Source: a virus. Taken from it: DNA of 64,000 nucleotides. Positions 24,450 to 33,586 of the stretch are shown here, piece by piece. The position numbers were made by a program, and so were the translations under genes. Under the pieces are notes generated by a model. That model had not been told where the DNA came from. It saw only the letters and a list, made by a program, of their open reading frames with translations, and made no database searches. The stretch lies in the IMG/VR virus record IMGVR_UViG_3300021401_000003, positions 34,831-98,830 of that record; one strand, given 5' to 3'. Position 1 is the stretch's first letter; the number at the start of each line of letters is the position of its first letter.

Positions 24450-27400
24450 ATGGCAGCACCCGAGATTCTATTGGCGGTAGGTGGGGATTTAACAGCGTTG
24501 AACAACGCTATTGATTCCGCATTGAGTCGTCCAAGGAACTTCAGGGGCATCAACGCCAATTCCTTTACCGAACCTCTCGGTAGAATCACTGGAAAAGCCT
24601 CCGAATTCTCCAAGTCTATGGAGGCGTCCAACGCCCGTGTTTTGGCGTTCGGTGCTTCTGCCGGTGCGATTTACGCCGTTCACAAGTCCTTCGAGACTCT
24701 CCTGTCCTCGACGATTGAAGTCCAGAAGTCAATGAACCTTTTGGGCACGTTGTTCAACGCGAGCAACGCCACGCTCAAGAACTTCTCCAATAGCCTGTTC
24801 GACGTGGCCAATCTGACCGGGCAGAGTTTCAGGTCTGCCACGGAAGCCGCCAACACGTTCGCCCGTCAGGGCTTGAGCGCGGCGGAAACGCTTCGCAGAA
24901 CCAGAGACGCCCTGATTCTTGCTCGTATCGCCGGTATGGACTTCGGAGATTCGGCGAGGGTCATTACCACGGCCATTAACTCGTTCAACAAGGAAGCCCT
25001 AACAAGCACCGAAATCATCAACGCCTTGAGCGCGGCGGAAACTCACTTCTCCGTCAACTCGTCCGACTTGGCTCAAGCCATTTCCCGTGTAGGAACGTCT
25101 GCTGAAAACGCGAACGTCACCCTGAACGAAACCATTTCCTTAATTACTAGCGCGGCCCAAATCACTGGCCGTTCCGGTTCGGTAATCGGTAACTCGTTCA
25201 AATCCATCTTCACCCGTCTCGAACGCCCGAAGGTTTTGGAAGACTTACAGCAAATCGGTGTTACAACCAGAGACGCATCTGGTAATGTTCTTCCGTTGGT
25301 TCAGGTTCTCAAGAACTTGGCATCTACCTACGACTTGCTGACCCCAAGCCAGAAGTCATTCATCACGGAAGCTGTTGGTGGTGTCTATCAAATTAACACG
25401 TTGAAAGCCGTCCTTGGTGACTTGGGAAGCGGCTTTAGTGTCTATGACCGCGTTCTCAAGACGGTTGAAGGTTCGACTTCATCCGTCATTGACCGTAACA
25501 ACCAACTCAACGAAACAATTTCCGCGAAGCTCAATGCCACCCTCAACAACCTAATCCAAGCCGGTTCCAAGGTTGGAAACTTGGTTATTGCACCTTCGCT
25601 CGGCAAGGGAGCCGATTTGGGCGCGAACTGGATGAAGGGTATTTCGGAAGCCATTGATTCAAAGTCCTTGGGCGGAGATTTGGCGCGTGGGCTGCTCAAG
25701 GGTCGAGACGTTATCAGCGGGCCGGGAGTCCAGTTTATTACGTTTGCCATGCTCAAGTTGTTCCAGAACCTTGCGACGTTCGCGGCCAAGTCTGTTGGAG
25801 AATTCACCGGGGTTTCCACAAAGGCGAAGGAACTTGAACTTACTCAGGTTCAGGTCTTGCAGCAGTTGCTCCAACAGCCAAAGGTCTTGGAGTCCATCAA
25901 GACTGGGACGATGACGGTTGACCAAGCCGCCAAGCAAGTTTTCAGAGATATTCAGGCGCAGAATTCCGCCTTGGAAGCCCAGTTGGGACTTGCGCGTTTG
26001 ATTGCCAAAACGGGCATGACTGGCGGCGTGTCTGTTCAGGGAACCAAGTATAGGGCCGCTTCGGGTTATGTTCCGAGTTTCTTTGACGAGTTCGCTATGG
26101 AAGAAGCCCACGCCAAGTCCTTGGGTGCGGCGGCTCCTAGAGCGCACTTCGGCAAGGGAACCATTGGTGGCCGCAAATTTATTATGAACTCTCAGGAGAC
26201 TGAGATTCCTAATTTTGGCTCCAACGGAGACTCGGCGGTTATACCGAACTACTCGAAGGGCTTTGTTCCTAATCTCGCTGTTGGCCGCGAAGACATCTTG
26301 ACATCCAGAGATAAGCTTAGAAAGCACACCGGCAGAGTCGCCAGCTTGTTTGTCGCTGAAAAGGGTGCGAGGGAATACGGCGAATTCTACAACGTATTCC
26401 GCTACTCCGATAAGGAAAAGGTCAACTTCCTGCCGGAAATCGAAAAGTTCGTATCAGAAAGAACGGACAAGGCACCAATTCCTACCGGGGGAAGGGGAGC
26501 TATGTCTGCTTTGGCGGGCGTCATCTTTGAAGCTCTAATCAGAAAAAAGGCCCAAATCGGAAACGTCGAAGACGCTAACTTCGACATTCCAAGTGTTAGG
26601 GCTGTCAAGAAAAACCTGACTCCATTTTTCGGAGATTCCGTTGATGGCGGGTTGCTGGATGCCGGTGACTTCAAAATTTCCGACTCGGTTCGCGCCAGAA
26701 AGAGCCTAGAAAAGAAAATCATCAACAGACTCGATTCCATGCCTAACATGAAGGCGGAAGGTCACTACCCTGATTCCGCTTACGGGCCATACGGAAAGAC
26801 AATCACCAACGCTTCTTCCCAAGGTCTTCCGGGTATGCTCGAAGGCGCGGAATTCATCGGCAGCGGAGTCCAAGGGGTTGTATATAAATACACTCTGCCA
26901 AGCGGCAAACAGAAGATTGTCAAAATTCCTAGAAAGCAGGAAGATGTTGGCCGTCTGCATGACGATGTAAGAAAGCAGAGGGCGTTCTATGGCTCCTCCC
27001 CTGACCTTGGAGGATATGTTAATCCGAACAAGCCATCCCTTTACCTAAACTACGGAGACTACAAAGAAGGCAGAGGAGCCGGTATTTCCGAATTGGAAAT
27101 GCTGACAGGTGAAAAAAGGGTCAACGGCCTGCACAATCAGCAGGAGAGCAGCCTACATCAGTCGTTCATGGGACGCCTAAAGGGTAATCCTAACGCGGAA
27201 GCCATCGCAAGTAGGGCTACCCGCATGACTCTATCAGATGTGAAGCGTAACTTCTCCAAGTATAACAAGGTTTACAGCAAACAGGGCAGGGGATTTTACT
27301 ATGGCCGTAATGGGGCGGTAGGAAACTATACCCTCAATAATCTTCATCCAGCCATCACTCCAAGCGGATTGATTTTCAAGGACTATGTTGAATCCAACGG

Positions 27401-30400
27401 CCAGAATTTAATTAAGGGACACTTGCTTGATGGGGTCGCCAAGGCGTATTCAAACGTAGGTGGATACCCGGACATGATTCGCGGTATCAGGGAGAGTTAC
27501 GTCAACCCGAACAATGGTCAAGTTTCCGTTTACGACTTTGCTGACGGATATATTCCAAGGTCTGACCTTTACAGTCTGCCTTGGAGACAGCGTGTGCGCG
27601 GCCATGACCGCCCGGTTCCTCCTACTGAAACCGCCGACAGATTCAGGGAGTATGAAACATATCTCTTGCAGGCCGGTTTGCCGAAACTGGGCTTTGAAGG
27701 AGTCCACGACCTAAACTCGGTTTTGGGAACAAATTCCAGAGCGGACTTCTTTGCCCGCCGAAGCGGAGTCCCTCACATCGTTGACGCCAAGGGTGGCTAC
27801 AATGACGCCCAGCCTAGCGACATTGCTGCCAAGGAAGAAAGCTTCGCCATGCTCAAGCAGAATCCGAAGTTCTTGTCATTTCTCCGCAGCCAAGGCATCG
27901 TAAACCCGGACGAAGTTCGTGAAGCCATCGTGTTCGGAAACATGGGACACGGGCAGCGCAAGAAGCTGGCGGAAACTGGCAAGTTGATGATGGCCAATGG
28001 CTTCATGCCGAATCTTGCGGGTCTTTCATTCCAGCAATCCTTCGATAAGGAGTTCGGCATCACTAAACTCACCGGGACAATGGGTGGGAAAACAGTCGGT
28101 GACATTGAATACAGCGGCAACGATGAAAAGGAAATCGAAGGCTTTGAAATCAACAAGGCATTTCGTGGAAAGGGACTGGCCAAGAAGTTCTACAAGGCTT
28201 TGGGCAGAGGTCGCGTATCGGGAACCCTTCTTCCTCAATTCGGCAATAATGGAAATGCGTTCTTCCCTCAGTTGTCCCGCGCTAGAATGGCAAAGTCTGC
28301 AACGGTGCAGGGGTTTGACGGCTCGGAAATGACTGTTGCCCAATTCGAGAAGCTTGTCCAGATGAACTCTGGTAATCAGGGCTTCTGGAATGATAACTCT
28401 TTTAACTTAATCTCTCACCACGCTCAGGGGTTCGTCCCGAACTTGGTTGACCCCGGATATATTTCCTCCACCTTGGAAAGAATCAAGAATGGAACCAGTG
28501 GTTTCTCTGACGCGGAGAAGGCGATGTTCCTAAAGAAGTTCGCTGGAAAAACCGGAGCCTTGGGTTCTCCGTTTGGTGTGGATATTTTGGGAATTGATGA
28601 TTTGCCGCCGATGGTTCCTTTCTGGATTCAGAACGCAGCACGTAAGAAGTATGGGAAGGATGCCTATGTCAGTGTCCAGCCGCATTTGGCTGAAAAACTT
28701 CGTGCCGCCATAAAGCAAGACCCAAGCATTGTTCATAATTTCAGTGCATTGGAGGGGTTGTTCAGCGGCGGCATCGCGGCGACCTCGTTCGCGCAAGGAT
28801 TCGTTCCGAACTTCTCCAACCCGCTCACTTCCGCCATCAATAGGGAAAGAGCGGCTGGATACAGTTCTTCCCAAATCCGCGTTGGGCATGATTCCGCATT
28901 GGTTAGCGCGATGAACCCGGATGGAGTTGGTGTTTATAACTCTACAGAAGGCTCTCTCTCGAACGGTATTGGCCTTGCTCGTCGCGCCGGTATTGACCCT
29001 AAGACAAAGGGCATGGCCAAGGGTAACATCCCTAACTTCGCCGATGTTGGAACTTCGATGGCTTTGGGAGGAATGCAGTTCTTGTTGGCTATTCCTCTTA
29101 TCAGCGGTGCATTGCAGAAAATGACTTCTCCGTCGAAGCAGGCTGCGGAAGCTATGGAGAAGCTTGAGGGAAGAATCACGAAGCTTACAAAGGTAAGTGC
29201 CCAATACGACAGTCGCTTGGAAAAGACCAATCAGTCTTACGAAATCACGATGAAGGCTATTGATGGTCTTTATCAGAAAGCGGCTAAGACGGGATACCTG
29301 AGTGGGGCCGAAGTATCCGCGCTAACAATGCTCGAAGGTAAGGCGGCGAAGGAAGAAGGGGCCATGAAGTTGTATGCCTCTGGAAAATCCAGAGCGGAAT
29401 TGCAAAAGACCACTTCCCTAAGCGAGTTAATCTCAGAGCAGAAGAAAACTACGTTCGGACAAAAACTCTTTGGTGGAGAAAATTACGAAAAGACCTTCGC
29501 TGGCAAAGCCCAAGGATTCGGCTTGGTAGCGGGCATGGGTGCGGGAATAGGGATGAATGTCGCTGGTGAAATGATTGGCGGCGACAAGGGTAAGGCTCTT
29601 GGCGAATTTGGTTCAACCATTCAGACGGCAGGGCAAGTTATGGCTACAATCCCCGGCCCAGCAGGGCTTGTAGCGGGTGCCCTTGTGGTGATGAAAGGAG
29701 CGATTGATTTCGCTGATAAGGCCGCATGGGGATTCGCAGAGAAGATTAAGGACGCCGCGCAGGAGAAATTGACCGGCATTGATAACATGGATGCTGCGTC
29801 AAACGGACTTGCCCAAGCGATGTCGAATTACCAAACTTTACTTGACGACTCCCACGCCACGAATACCGCATTATTGAAGGCTCAAGAGAAATACAAGACA
29901 GCCTTGAATAATTTCGTCGCAAGCGGATTTTCCAAAGACGACATTACGAAGGTCACCGGTGCTGGAACAATGTCCGAACGACAAGCCGCGCTCCAAGAGC
30001 TTAACGAAAAAAATGCCAGAGAGAAGGAGAAGCAGACGACGATTTCCCAATCTGCGGATTTGGCAGAATCCATTGCAATCAATACTAAGAAGGATAACGT
30101 ATTCAATCAATCTCTTTTTTCTTGGGGAGGAATGGGGAATTTTATATCGGGAAGGAAGGATATAGACGGCATTGAATCTTTGTGGAGCGGCAAAGCCGGG
30201 AAAAGTATCTTTGATGAGAAGTTCTCCAAAGAAGGTGGTGGCAATAACCTCCTCACGAAGATGACTCAAGAGGCTATGGATAGCGGGGATTCCAAAGGAT
30301 ATATCGCGGATATGAAGGAGAAGGGCGTCCTTGATGACCAATCCGCTGGAATTCTATCCAGAAACATACAAGCAACCAAAAAATATGTCACCGCTGCCGA

Positions 30401-31922
30401 AGAAATGGGCAAAATTATAGACCAGAACGTCGGGCAGCAGAGGGCGCAGCAACAGTCAATGGAACGCTACGCCCAAGGTCTAAAGCAACTCCAAAACGAA
30501 TTGAGGACATTCGCGGGTGACGCGTTCTTCAAGCAGATGGACAATATTTCCGAGAGAATGAAAAGCGGAGCGAACGCTCGTCACGGTGATGCGGAAATTG
30601 CCGGGGCTTTGGCTTTAAGCTTGACAAAGGGCGGTGGGGTAAACAGAAACGGCATCATTATGAACTCGGACGAGAAGGCTCTGACCGAGATTGATAACAC
30701 GATGGCTAAAATTGGGGCCGACATGGATGTCGCGCTATCTGGCGTCAACGCCAATTTCACCAAGGGTTTGACGGACTTGGTTAAGGGGGAATTCGCGGGG
30801 GCCAAGGGTGGGGCTAATGGAAACAATCAAGCTACATTCACAAACGAGCAATACAACACTTCCGCTCAAATCATCAATCAGATTACCCAAGACCTTTTCA
30901 AGAATGGAAAGCTTAACGGCAGCGCGGAACAGACTCGCGGAACAATCGCCAACGCCATAGATGCAAGAGGCAGGGTGCTTCAAGGTGCTGACCCCGGCAT
31001 CAGCGCGTTGTTGAGACAGTCCGCGAACTCATTGGTTGGTTCCAAGGGGCAAGAGCTAATCCAACAGCAGTTGCTCGAAACACAGAAGGTATCCACCGAA
31101 TATTTGGAGCAGACTGCCAAGGCTACAATCGAGTCCAAGGACAAGTTGCAGCAGATGATTAACCAGAGAATCCTTGCTGCGGGCGGGGGTGTAAGCTCGT
31201 TCACTCAGGATTTCGGAGCTTCCTATAGGAGAAGCCTCAGACAAGACATCAGCGAGTCTCGCTCTGGTGTCCCAGAAATGGCCGGTGTCGGCGCAATCAA
31301 CTTCCTCAAGAAAGCCAAAAACGACTTGGGTATTGGCGAAGGGGACGCTTTGTTCACGGACATGAAGGCCAAGGCTATTACCGGAGTCGAATCCGAACTC
31401 AAGAAAACCTATGGGGTTTACGCAAGACAGGGCTATAATACTCCGTCGGATGCAGGCATCCATGATATTGCCAGCAGACAAGTAGAGAACGAAGTCGGCG
31501 GGGCGTCGGTGAACGAACTGATGCAAAAGGGCAACGACTTGCAGGATAAGGCGAATGGCTACTTGGTTCAGATTTTGGAAAGAAACGGCATGGCTAGTGA
31601 CCAAACCAGTCGCATAAAGCTTCAAAATGACTTGTTCACCGGCAAGGGTATCACGTCGTTCCAGAACCAGTCGAACGTGGCGATAGACTCTCAGGTTACG
31701 AGGTCTATTGATTACGCATCCATGCAAATGATGATGGTGGCTGGCAAGATTGAAAAGGCGTCGGAAAATCTCAAGTCTCTCAAGGGAGAAATTGACATTA
31801 CGATTACGCAAATTAAAGAAAACGACCCAGCGGGCAAGCGCACGACAAGACAGAGCGCGATTCTCGAATCGGTAAAATCCGCTCAGACTAAGGCACCGTC
31901 TGACGTATATCAGAACATGTAA
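24450..31922 (+). CDS. Tape measure protein with embedded enzyme-like domains
   Basis: 2490 residues. The first 400 residues match the TP901-type tape measure region, including FGASAGAIYAVHKSFE, LTGQSFRSATEAANTFAR and GNSFKSIFTRLERP. The rod continues with helices to about 530. Residues 537-1531 differ: motifs of the form GFVPNLA, IPNF and GFMPNLA occur at 540-544, 586-589, 598-610, 1183-1190, 1325-1332, 1448-1455 and 1522-1531. They bound a PD-(D/E)XK-like part (681-760), a kinase-like part (GSGVQG 804-809, Lys825), a second nuclease-like part (Asp1099, Asp1112, Lys1114) and a GNAT-like part (RGKGLA 1239-1244). From about 1535 it is again a helical rod with hydrophobic glycine-rich stretches near 1690-1755, suited to membrane insertion. 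It sets tail length and enters the host envelope; the central region may be delivered cargo. Confidence 0.9.
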   Translation: MAAPEILLAVGGDLTALNNAIDSALSRPRNFRGINANSFTEPLGRITGKASEFSKSMEASNARVLAFGASAGAIYAVHKSFETLLSSTIEVQKSMNLLGTLFNASNATLKNFSNSLFDVANLTGQSFRSATEAANTFARQGLSAAETLRRTRDALILARIAGMDFGDSARVITTAINSFNKEALTSTEIINALSAAETHFSVNSSDLAQAISRVGTSAENANVTLNETISLITSAAQITGRSGSVIGNSFKSIFTRLERPKVLEDLQQIGVTTRDASGNVLPLVQVLKNLASTYDLLTPSQKSFITEAVGGVYQINTLKAVLGDLGSGFSVYDRVLKTVEGSTSSVIDRNNQLNETISAKLNATLNNLIQAGSKVGNLVIAPSLGKGADLGANWMKGISEAIDSKSLGGDLARGLLKGRDVISGPGVQFITFAMLKLFQNLATFAAKSVGEFTGVSTKAKELELTQVQVLQQLLQQPKVLESIKTGTMTVDQAAKQVFRDIQAQNSALEAQLGLARLIAKTGMTGGVSVQGTKYRAASGYVPSFFDEFAMEEAHAKSLGAAAPRAHFGKGTIGGRKFIMNSQETEIPNFGSNGDSAVIPNYSKGFVPNLAVGREDILTSRDKLRKHTGRVASLFVAEKGAREYGEFYNVFRYSDKEKVNFLPEIEKFVSERTDKAPIPTGGRGAMSALAGVIFEALIRKKAQIGNVEDANFDIPSVRAVKKNLTPFFGDSVDGGLLDAGDFKISDSVRARKSLEKKIINRLDSMPNMKAEGHYPDSAYGPYGKTITNASSQGLPGMLEGAEFIGSGVQGVVYKYTLPSGKQKIVKIPRKQEDVGRLHDDVRKQRAFYGSSPDLGGYVNPNKPSLYLNYGDYKEGRGAGISELEMLTGEKRVNGLHNQQESSLHQSFMGRLKGNPNAEAIASRATRMTLSDVKRNFSKYNKVYSKQGRGFYYGRNGAVGNYTLNNLHPAITPSGLIFKDYVESNGQNLIKGHLLDGVAKAYSNVGGYPDMIRGIRESYVNPNNGQVSVYDFADGYIPRSDLYSLPWRQRVRGHDRPVPPTETADRFREYETYLLQAGLPKLGFEGVHDLNSVLGTNSRADFFARRSGVPHIVDAKGGYNDAQPSDIAAKEESFAMLKQNPKFLSFLRSQGIVNPDEVREAIVFGNMGHGQRKKLAETGKLMMANGFMPNLAGLSFQQSFDKEFGITKLTGTMGGKTVGDIEYSGNDEKEIEGFEINKAFRGKGLAKKFYKALGRGRVSGTLLPQFGNNGNAFFPQLSRARMAKSATVQGFDGSEMTVAQFEKLVQMNSGNQGFWNDNSFNLISHHAQGFVPNLVDPGYISSTLERIKNGTSGFSDAEKAMFLKKFAGKTGALGSPFGVDILGIDDLPPMVPFWIQNAARKKYGKDAYVSVQPHLAEKLRAAIKQDPSIVHNFSALEGLFSGGIAATSFAQGFVPNFSNPLTSAINRERAAGYSSSQIRVGHDSALVSAMNPDGVGVYNSTEGSLSNGIGLARRAGIDPKTKGMAKGNIPNFADVGTSMALGGMQFLLAIPLISGALQKMTSPSKQAAEAMEKLEGRITKLTKVSAQYDSRLEKTNQSYEITMKAIDGLYQKAAKTGYLSGAEVSALTMLEGKAAKEEGAMKLYASGKSRAELQKTTSLSELISEQKKTTFGQKLFGGENYEKTFAGKAQGFGLVAGMGAGIGMNVAGEMIGGDKGKALGEFGSTIQTAGQVMATIPGPAGLVAGALVVMKGAIDFADKAAWGFAEKIKDAAQEKLTGIDNMDAASNGLAQAMSNYQTLLDDSHATNTALLKAQEKYKTALNNFVASGFSKDDITKVTGAGTMSERQAALQELNEKNAREKEKQTTISQSADLAESIAINTKKDNVFNQSLFSWGGMGNFISGRKDIDGIESLWSGKAGKSIFDEKFSKEGGGNNLLTKMTQEAMDSGDSKGYIADMKEKGVLDDQSAGILSRNIQATKKYVTAAEEMGKIIDQNVGQQRAQQQSMERYAQGLKQLQNELRTFAGDAFFKQMDNISERMKSGANARHGDAEIAGALALSLTKGGGVNRNGIIMNSDEKALTEIDNTMAKIGADMDVALSGVNANFTKGLTDLVKGEFAGAKGGANGNNQATFTNEQYNTSAQIINQITQDLFKNGKLNGSAEQTRGTIANAIDARGRVLQGADPGISALLRQSANSLVGSKGQELIQQQLLETQKVSTEYLEQTAKATIESKDKLQQMINQRILAAGGGVSSFTQDFGASYRRSLRQDISESRSGVPEMAGVGAINFLKKAKNDLGIGEGDALFTDMKAKAITGVESELKKTYGVYARQGYNTPSDAGIHDIASRQVENEVGGASVNELMQKGNDLQDKANGYLVQILERNGMASDQTSRIKLQNDLFTGKGITSFQNQSNVAIDSQVTRSIDYASMQMMMVAGKIEKASENLKSLKGEIDITITQIKENDPAGKRTTRQSAILESVKSAQTKAPSDVYQNM
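26490..26760 (+). other. PD-(D/E)XK-like segment 1 inside the tape measure
   Basis: Residues 681-770. The helix GRGAMSALAGVIFEALIRKK is followed by DIPSVRAV, an Asp-rich turn and DAGDFKIS with Asp740-Phe-Lys742. The order helix-then-acid-x-K matches restriction-endonuclease folds. Weak but suggestive; no statistics available. Confidence 0.4.
26835..27540 (+). other. Kinase-like segment inside the tape measure
   Basis: Residues 796-1030. FIGSGVQGVVYKY (802-814) has the glycine-rich loop spacing G-x-G-x-x-G-x-V of protein kinases, followed 12 residues later by KIVKIP with Lys825 in the position of the ATP-binding lysine. Later signatures are less clear: an HLLDG strand and VYDFADG could be the catalytic and metal-binding loops. 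Confidence 0.45.
27620..27960 (+). other. PD-(D/E)XK-like segment 2 inside the tape measure
   Basis: Residues 1058-1170. NSRADFFARRSGVPHIVDAK places Asp1099, Asp1112 and Lys1114 as D-x(12)-D-x-K, followed by a GG turn and the helix DIAAKEESFAML. This is the core pattern of PD-(D/E)XK nucleases, clearer than in segment 1. Confidence 0.5.
28020..28400 (+). other. GNAT acetyltransferase-like segment inside the tape measure
   Basis: Residues 1191-1317. Strands GITKLTGTMGGKTVGDIEYS lead to EGFEINKAFRGKGLAKKFYK, where RGKGLA (1239-1244) matches the acetyl-CoA-binding motif A (R/Q-x-x-G-x-G/A) at the start of a helix. Flanked on both sides by PNLA-type motifs. Confidence 0.5.
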
Positions 31923-31924
31923 TT

Positions 31925-33586
31925 ATGTCGAACGTAGTAAATAGGGAAGGTTTAAACCTAGAACTACTCGGATACACTTCAAAAAGGGAGTATTTCGGGG
32001 GCGAATCCGTCGTGTTCAGAAGGGTCGAAGCCTACGTATATGATTACGTCACCACTGACCTTGCCAATTACGCCAGCGGACTAAGCCCGTTGATAGCTTC
32101 CGGTATCAGCGGACAGATAGCCAATTTCTCGGGTGATGTAACTATTCGCGGACTGGATATTCCAAATTCCTATGACTCATTGGAAGAACAAATCCGCACA
32201 GCCCGATATAAGATTACTGTTGAAGTCAGAACGTCCATCGGCTCGGGGGACTCGAATTATTACACTGGGCTGAATTACATCACTCAATCCGGGTTTGCGG
32301 CTCTTGATGGGTTTAGCGAAAGTTTCGATTTCGAGAATGCGGAAGACGCCCAAAAGCTCAACCACTCCATCAGCTTCTCCCTAAGAACCGGGGACATGGG
32401 ATTCGCGCAAGCCTTGGCTTCTGGACTCATGCAGGAATCTGAGCCGCAGAATCTCGGAATCGGAGTTTTGTCTGGATACCTTGGGCAATACAATGATGCT
32501 AGTTCAGAGAACTACTACACGGAAGCTTATGATACTTTCAAGAACACGTATTCCTTCAAGAAGACCAAAAACCTTTACAAGATTACCGGGGTTGGTTTTA
32601 CCTTCGATACCAACACCCGATACGAGTTCAATGATGGCATCAGCACCGTCATAGACGAAATCAAAGTCAGGGGGAAACAGAATTTTACTCAGGCTTCTGA
32701 CGGACTTAATGCCCTCATTGGTTCTTCCGAGTCAAGATGCGCTGATGTCTATGGGGCGTATCAGGGATTCTCCAATCTGGATGGAGCCGGGACTCTATTC
32801 TCTACGCCTTTGAAAAAGGTTCTCAAGTATAACCAGCAGGCTCTCGCTGCCGAAGCCTCGTTGACCTTTACGGACAATCCTCTCTACGCCAACGACTACA
32901 AACTAGACGAGGTTATGAATTTGACGGTTGACCAAAACGGTATTGTCAAGGTCACTGATGACTATACCATGACCCTGCTGGATTTCGTGGACTCGGACAT
33001 GGCTTCCACACATAAGGACGAGTTTAATAACGCCACGAGGTCTGACTTCAGCCAAACCCAGTCTAATAAATTTTACGCAAGCTTTCTATATGGGCGTTCC
33101 CTGTATCCTGTCGGGCTGACCAAGAAACTGCCTTTGAGAAAAAGGGTTTTCACAGCGAATTACGAATATTCTGATGACCCGAGATATGGAGTAACTTTGA
33201 CTTCCATTAGCGGGGCCACGAAAACGTTCCCGAACGTGGATATGAAGTTGACGGAAACTGCACCGAAGGATTCTCTGACTGAATACAAGGTCATCAACAA
33301 GCCTGAAACTTTGGTGAACTATGCCTATCAGCAGGTTCCCGGTTCCAAAACAATGTCAATCACCGCCATACGCACAAGGCCGGATGGCAACCAGTTAGTG
33401 TCACTGGATGTCCCGGTCACGGAAGTCCAGTGCTTGTATGCCACGGCGTTAAACAAAATCAGTCAGACTTTTGAGAACTTTAATGGCCTGAACTATTTTT
33501 TATCGAACGTGGTCGTCAACCTGAATTCGGAAAATAAGTTGGAACTGAACGCGACGGTGAGCTACACTAAGAAGAAGTATGTCTAA
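31925..33586 (+). CDS. Distal tail protein 1
   Basis: 553 residues, beta-rich, starting 2 bases after the tape measure stop. Contains long strands such as YKITVEVRTSIGSG, LNHSISFSLRTGDMGF and YKITGVGFTFDTNTRYEF and ends in a Lys-rich tail (YTKKKYV). In siphoviruses the gene after the tape measure encodes the distal tail protein, the hub ring at the tube tip, so this is the natural candidate. It is similar in size and in strand pattern to the next gene product, suggesting an old duplication. Its stop codon lies within the start of the next gene (8-base overlap). Confidence 0.55.
   Translation: MSNVVNREGLNLELLGYTSKREYFGGESVVFRRVEAYVYDYVTTDLANYASGLSPLIASGISGQIANFSGDVTIRGLDIPNSYDSLEEQIRTARYKITVEVRTSIGSGDSNYYTGLNYITQSGFAALDGFSESFDFENAEDAQKLNHSISFSLRTGDMGFAQALASGLMQESEPQNLGIGVLSGYLGQYNDASSENYYTEAYDTFKNTYSFKKTKNLYKITGVGFTFDTNTRYEFNDGISTVIDEIKVRGKQNFTQASDGLNALIGSSESRCADVYGAYQGFSNLDGAGTLFSTPLKKVLKYNQQALAAEASLTFTDNPLYANDYKLDEVMNLTVDQNGIVKVTDDYTMTLLDFVDSDMASTHKDEFNNATRSDFSQTQSNKFYASFLYGRSLYPVGLTKKLPLRKRVFTANYEYSDDPRYGVTLTSISGATKTFPNVDMKLTETAPKDSLTEYKVINKPETLVNYAYQQVPGSKTMSITAIRTRPDGNQLVSLDVPVTEVQCLYATALNKISQTFENFNGLNYFLSNVVVNLNSENKLELNATVSYTKKKYV

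Larger units (their letters stand above)
26058..29043 (+). repeat. Recurring [G/N]-[F/I/Y]-[V/I/M]-P-[N/S]-[F/L/Y] motifs in the tape measure
   Basis: Eight short motifs: ASGYVPSF (26058), EIPNF (26202), VIPNY (26238), KGFVPNLA (26256), NGFMPNLA (27996), AQGFVPNL (28422), AQGFVPNF (28791) and KGNIPNFA (29019). Each sits at a junction between unlike segments. They may be linkers, structural turns or protease sites. Confidence 0.75.
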
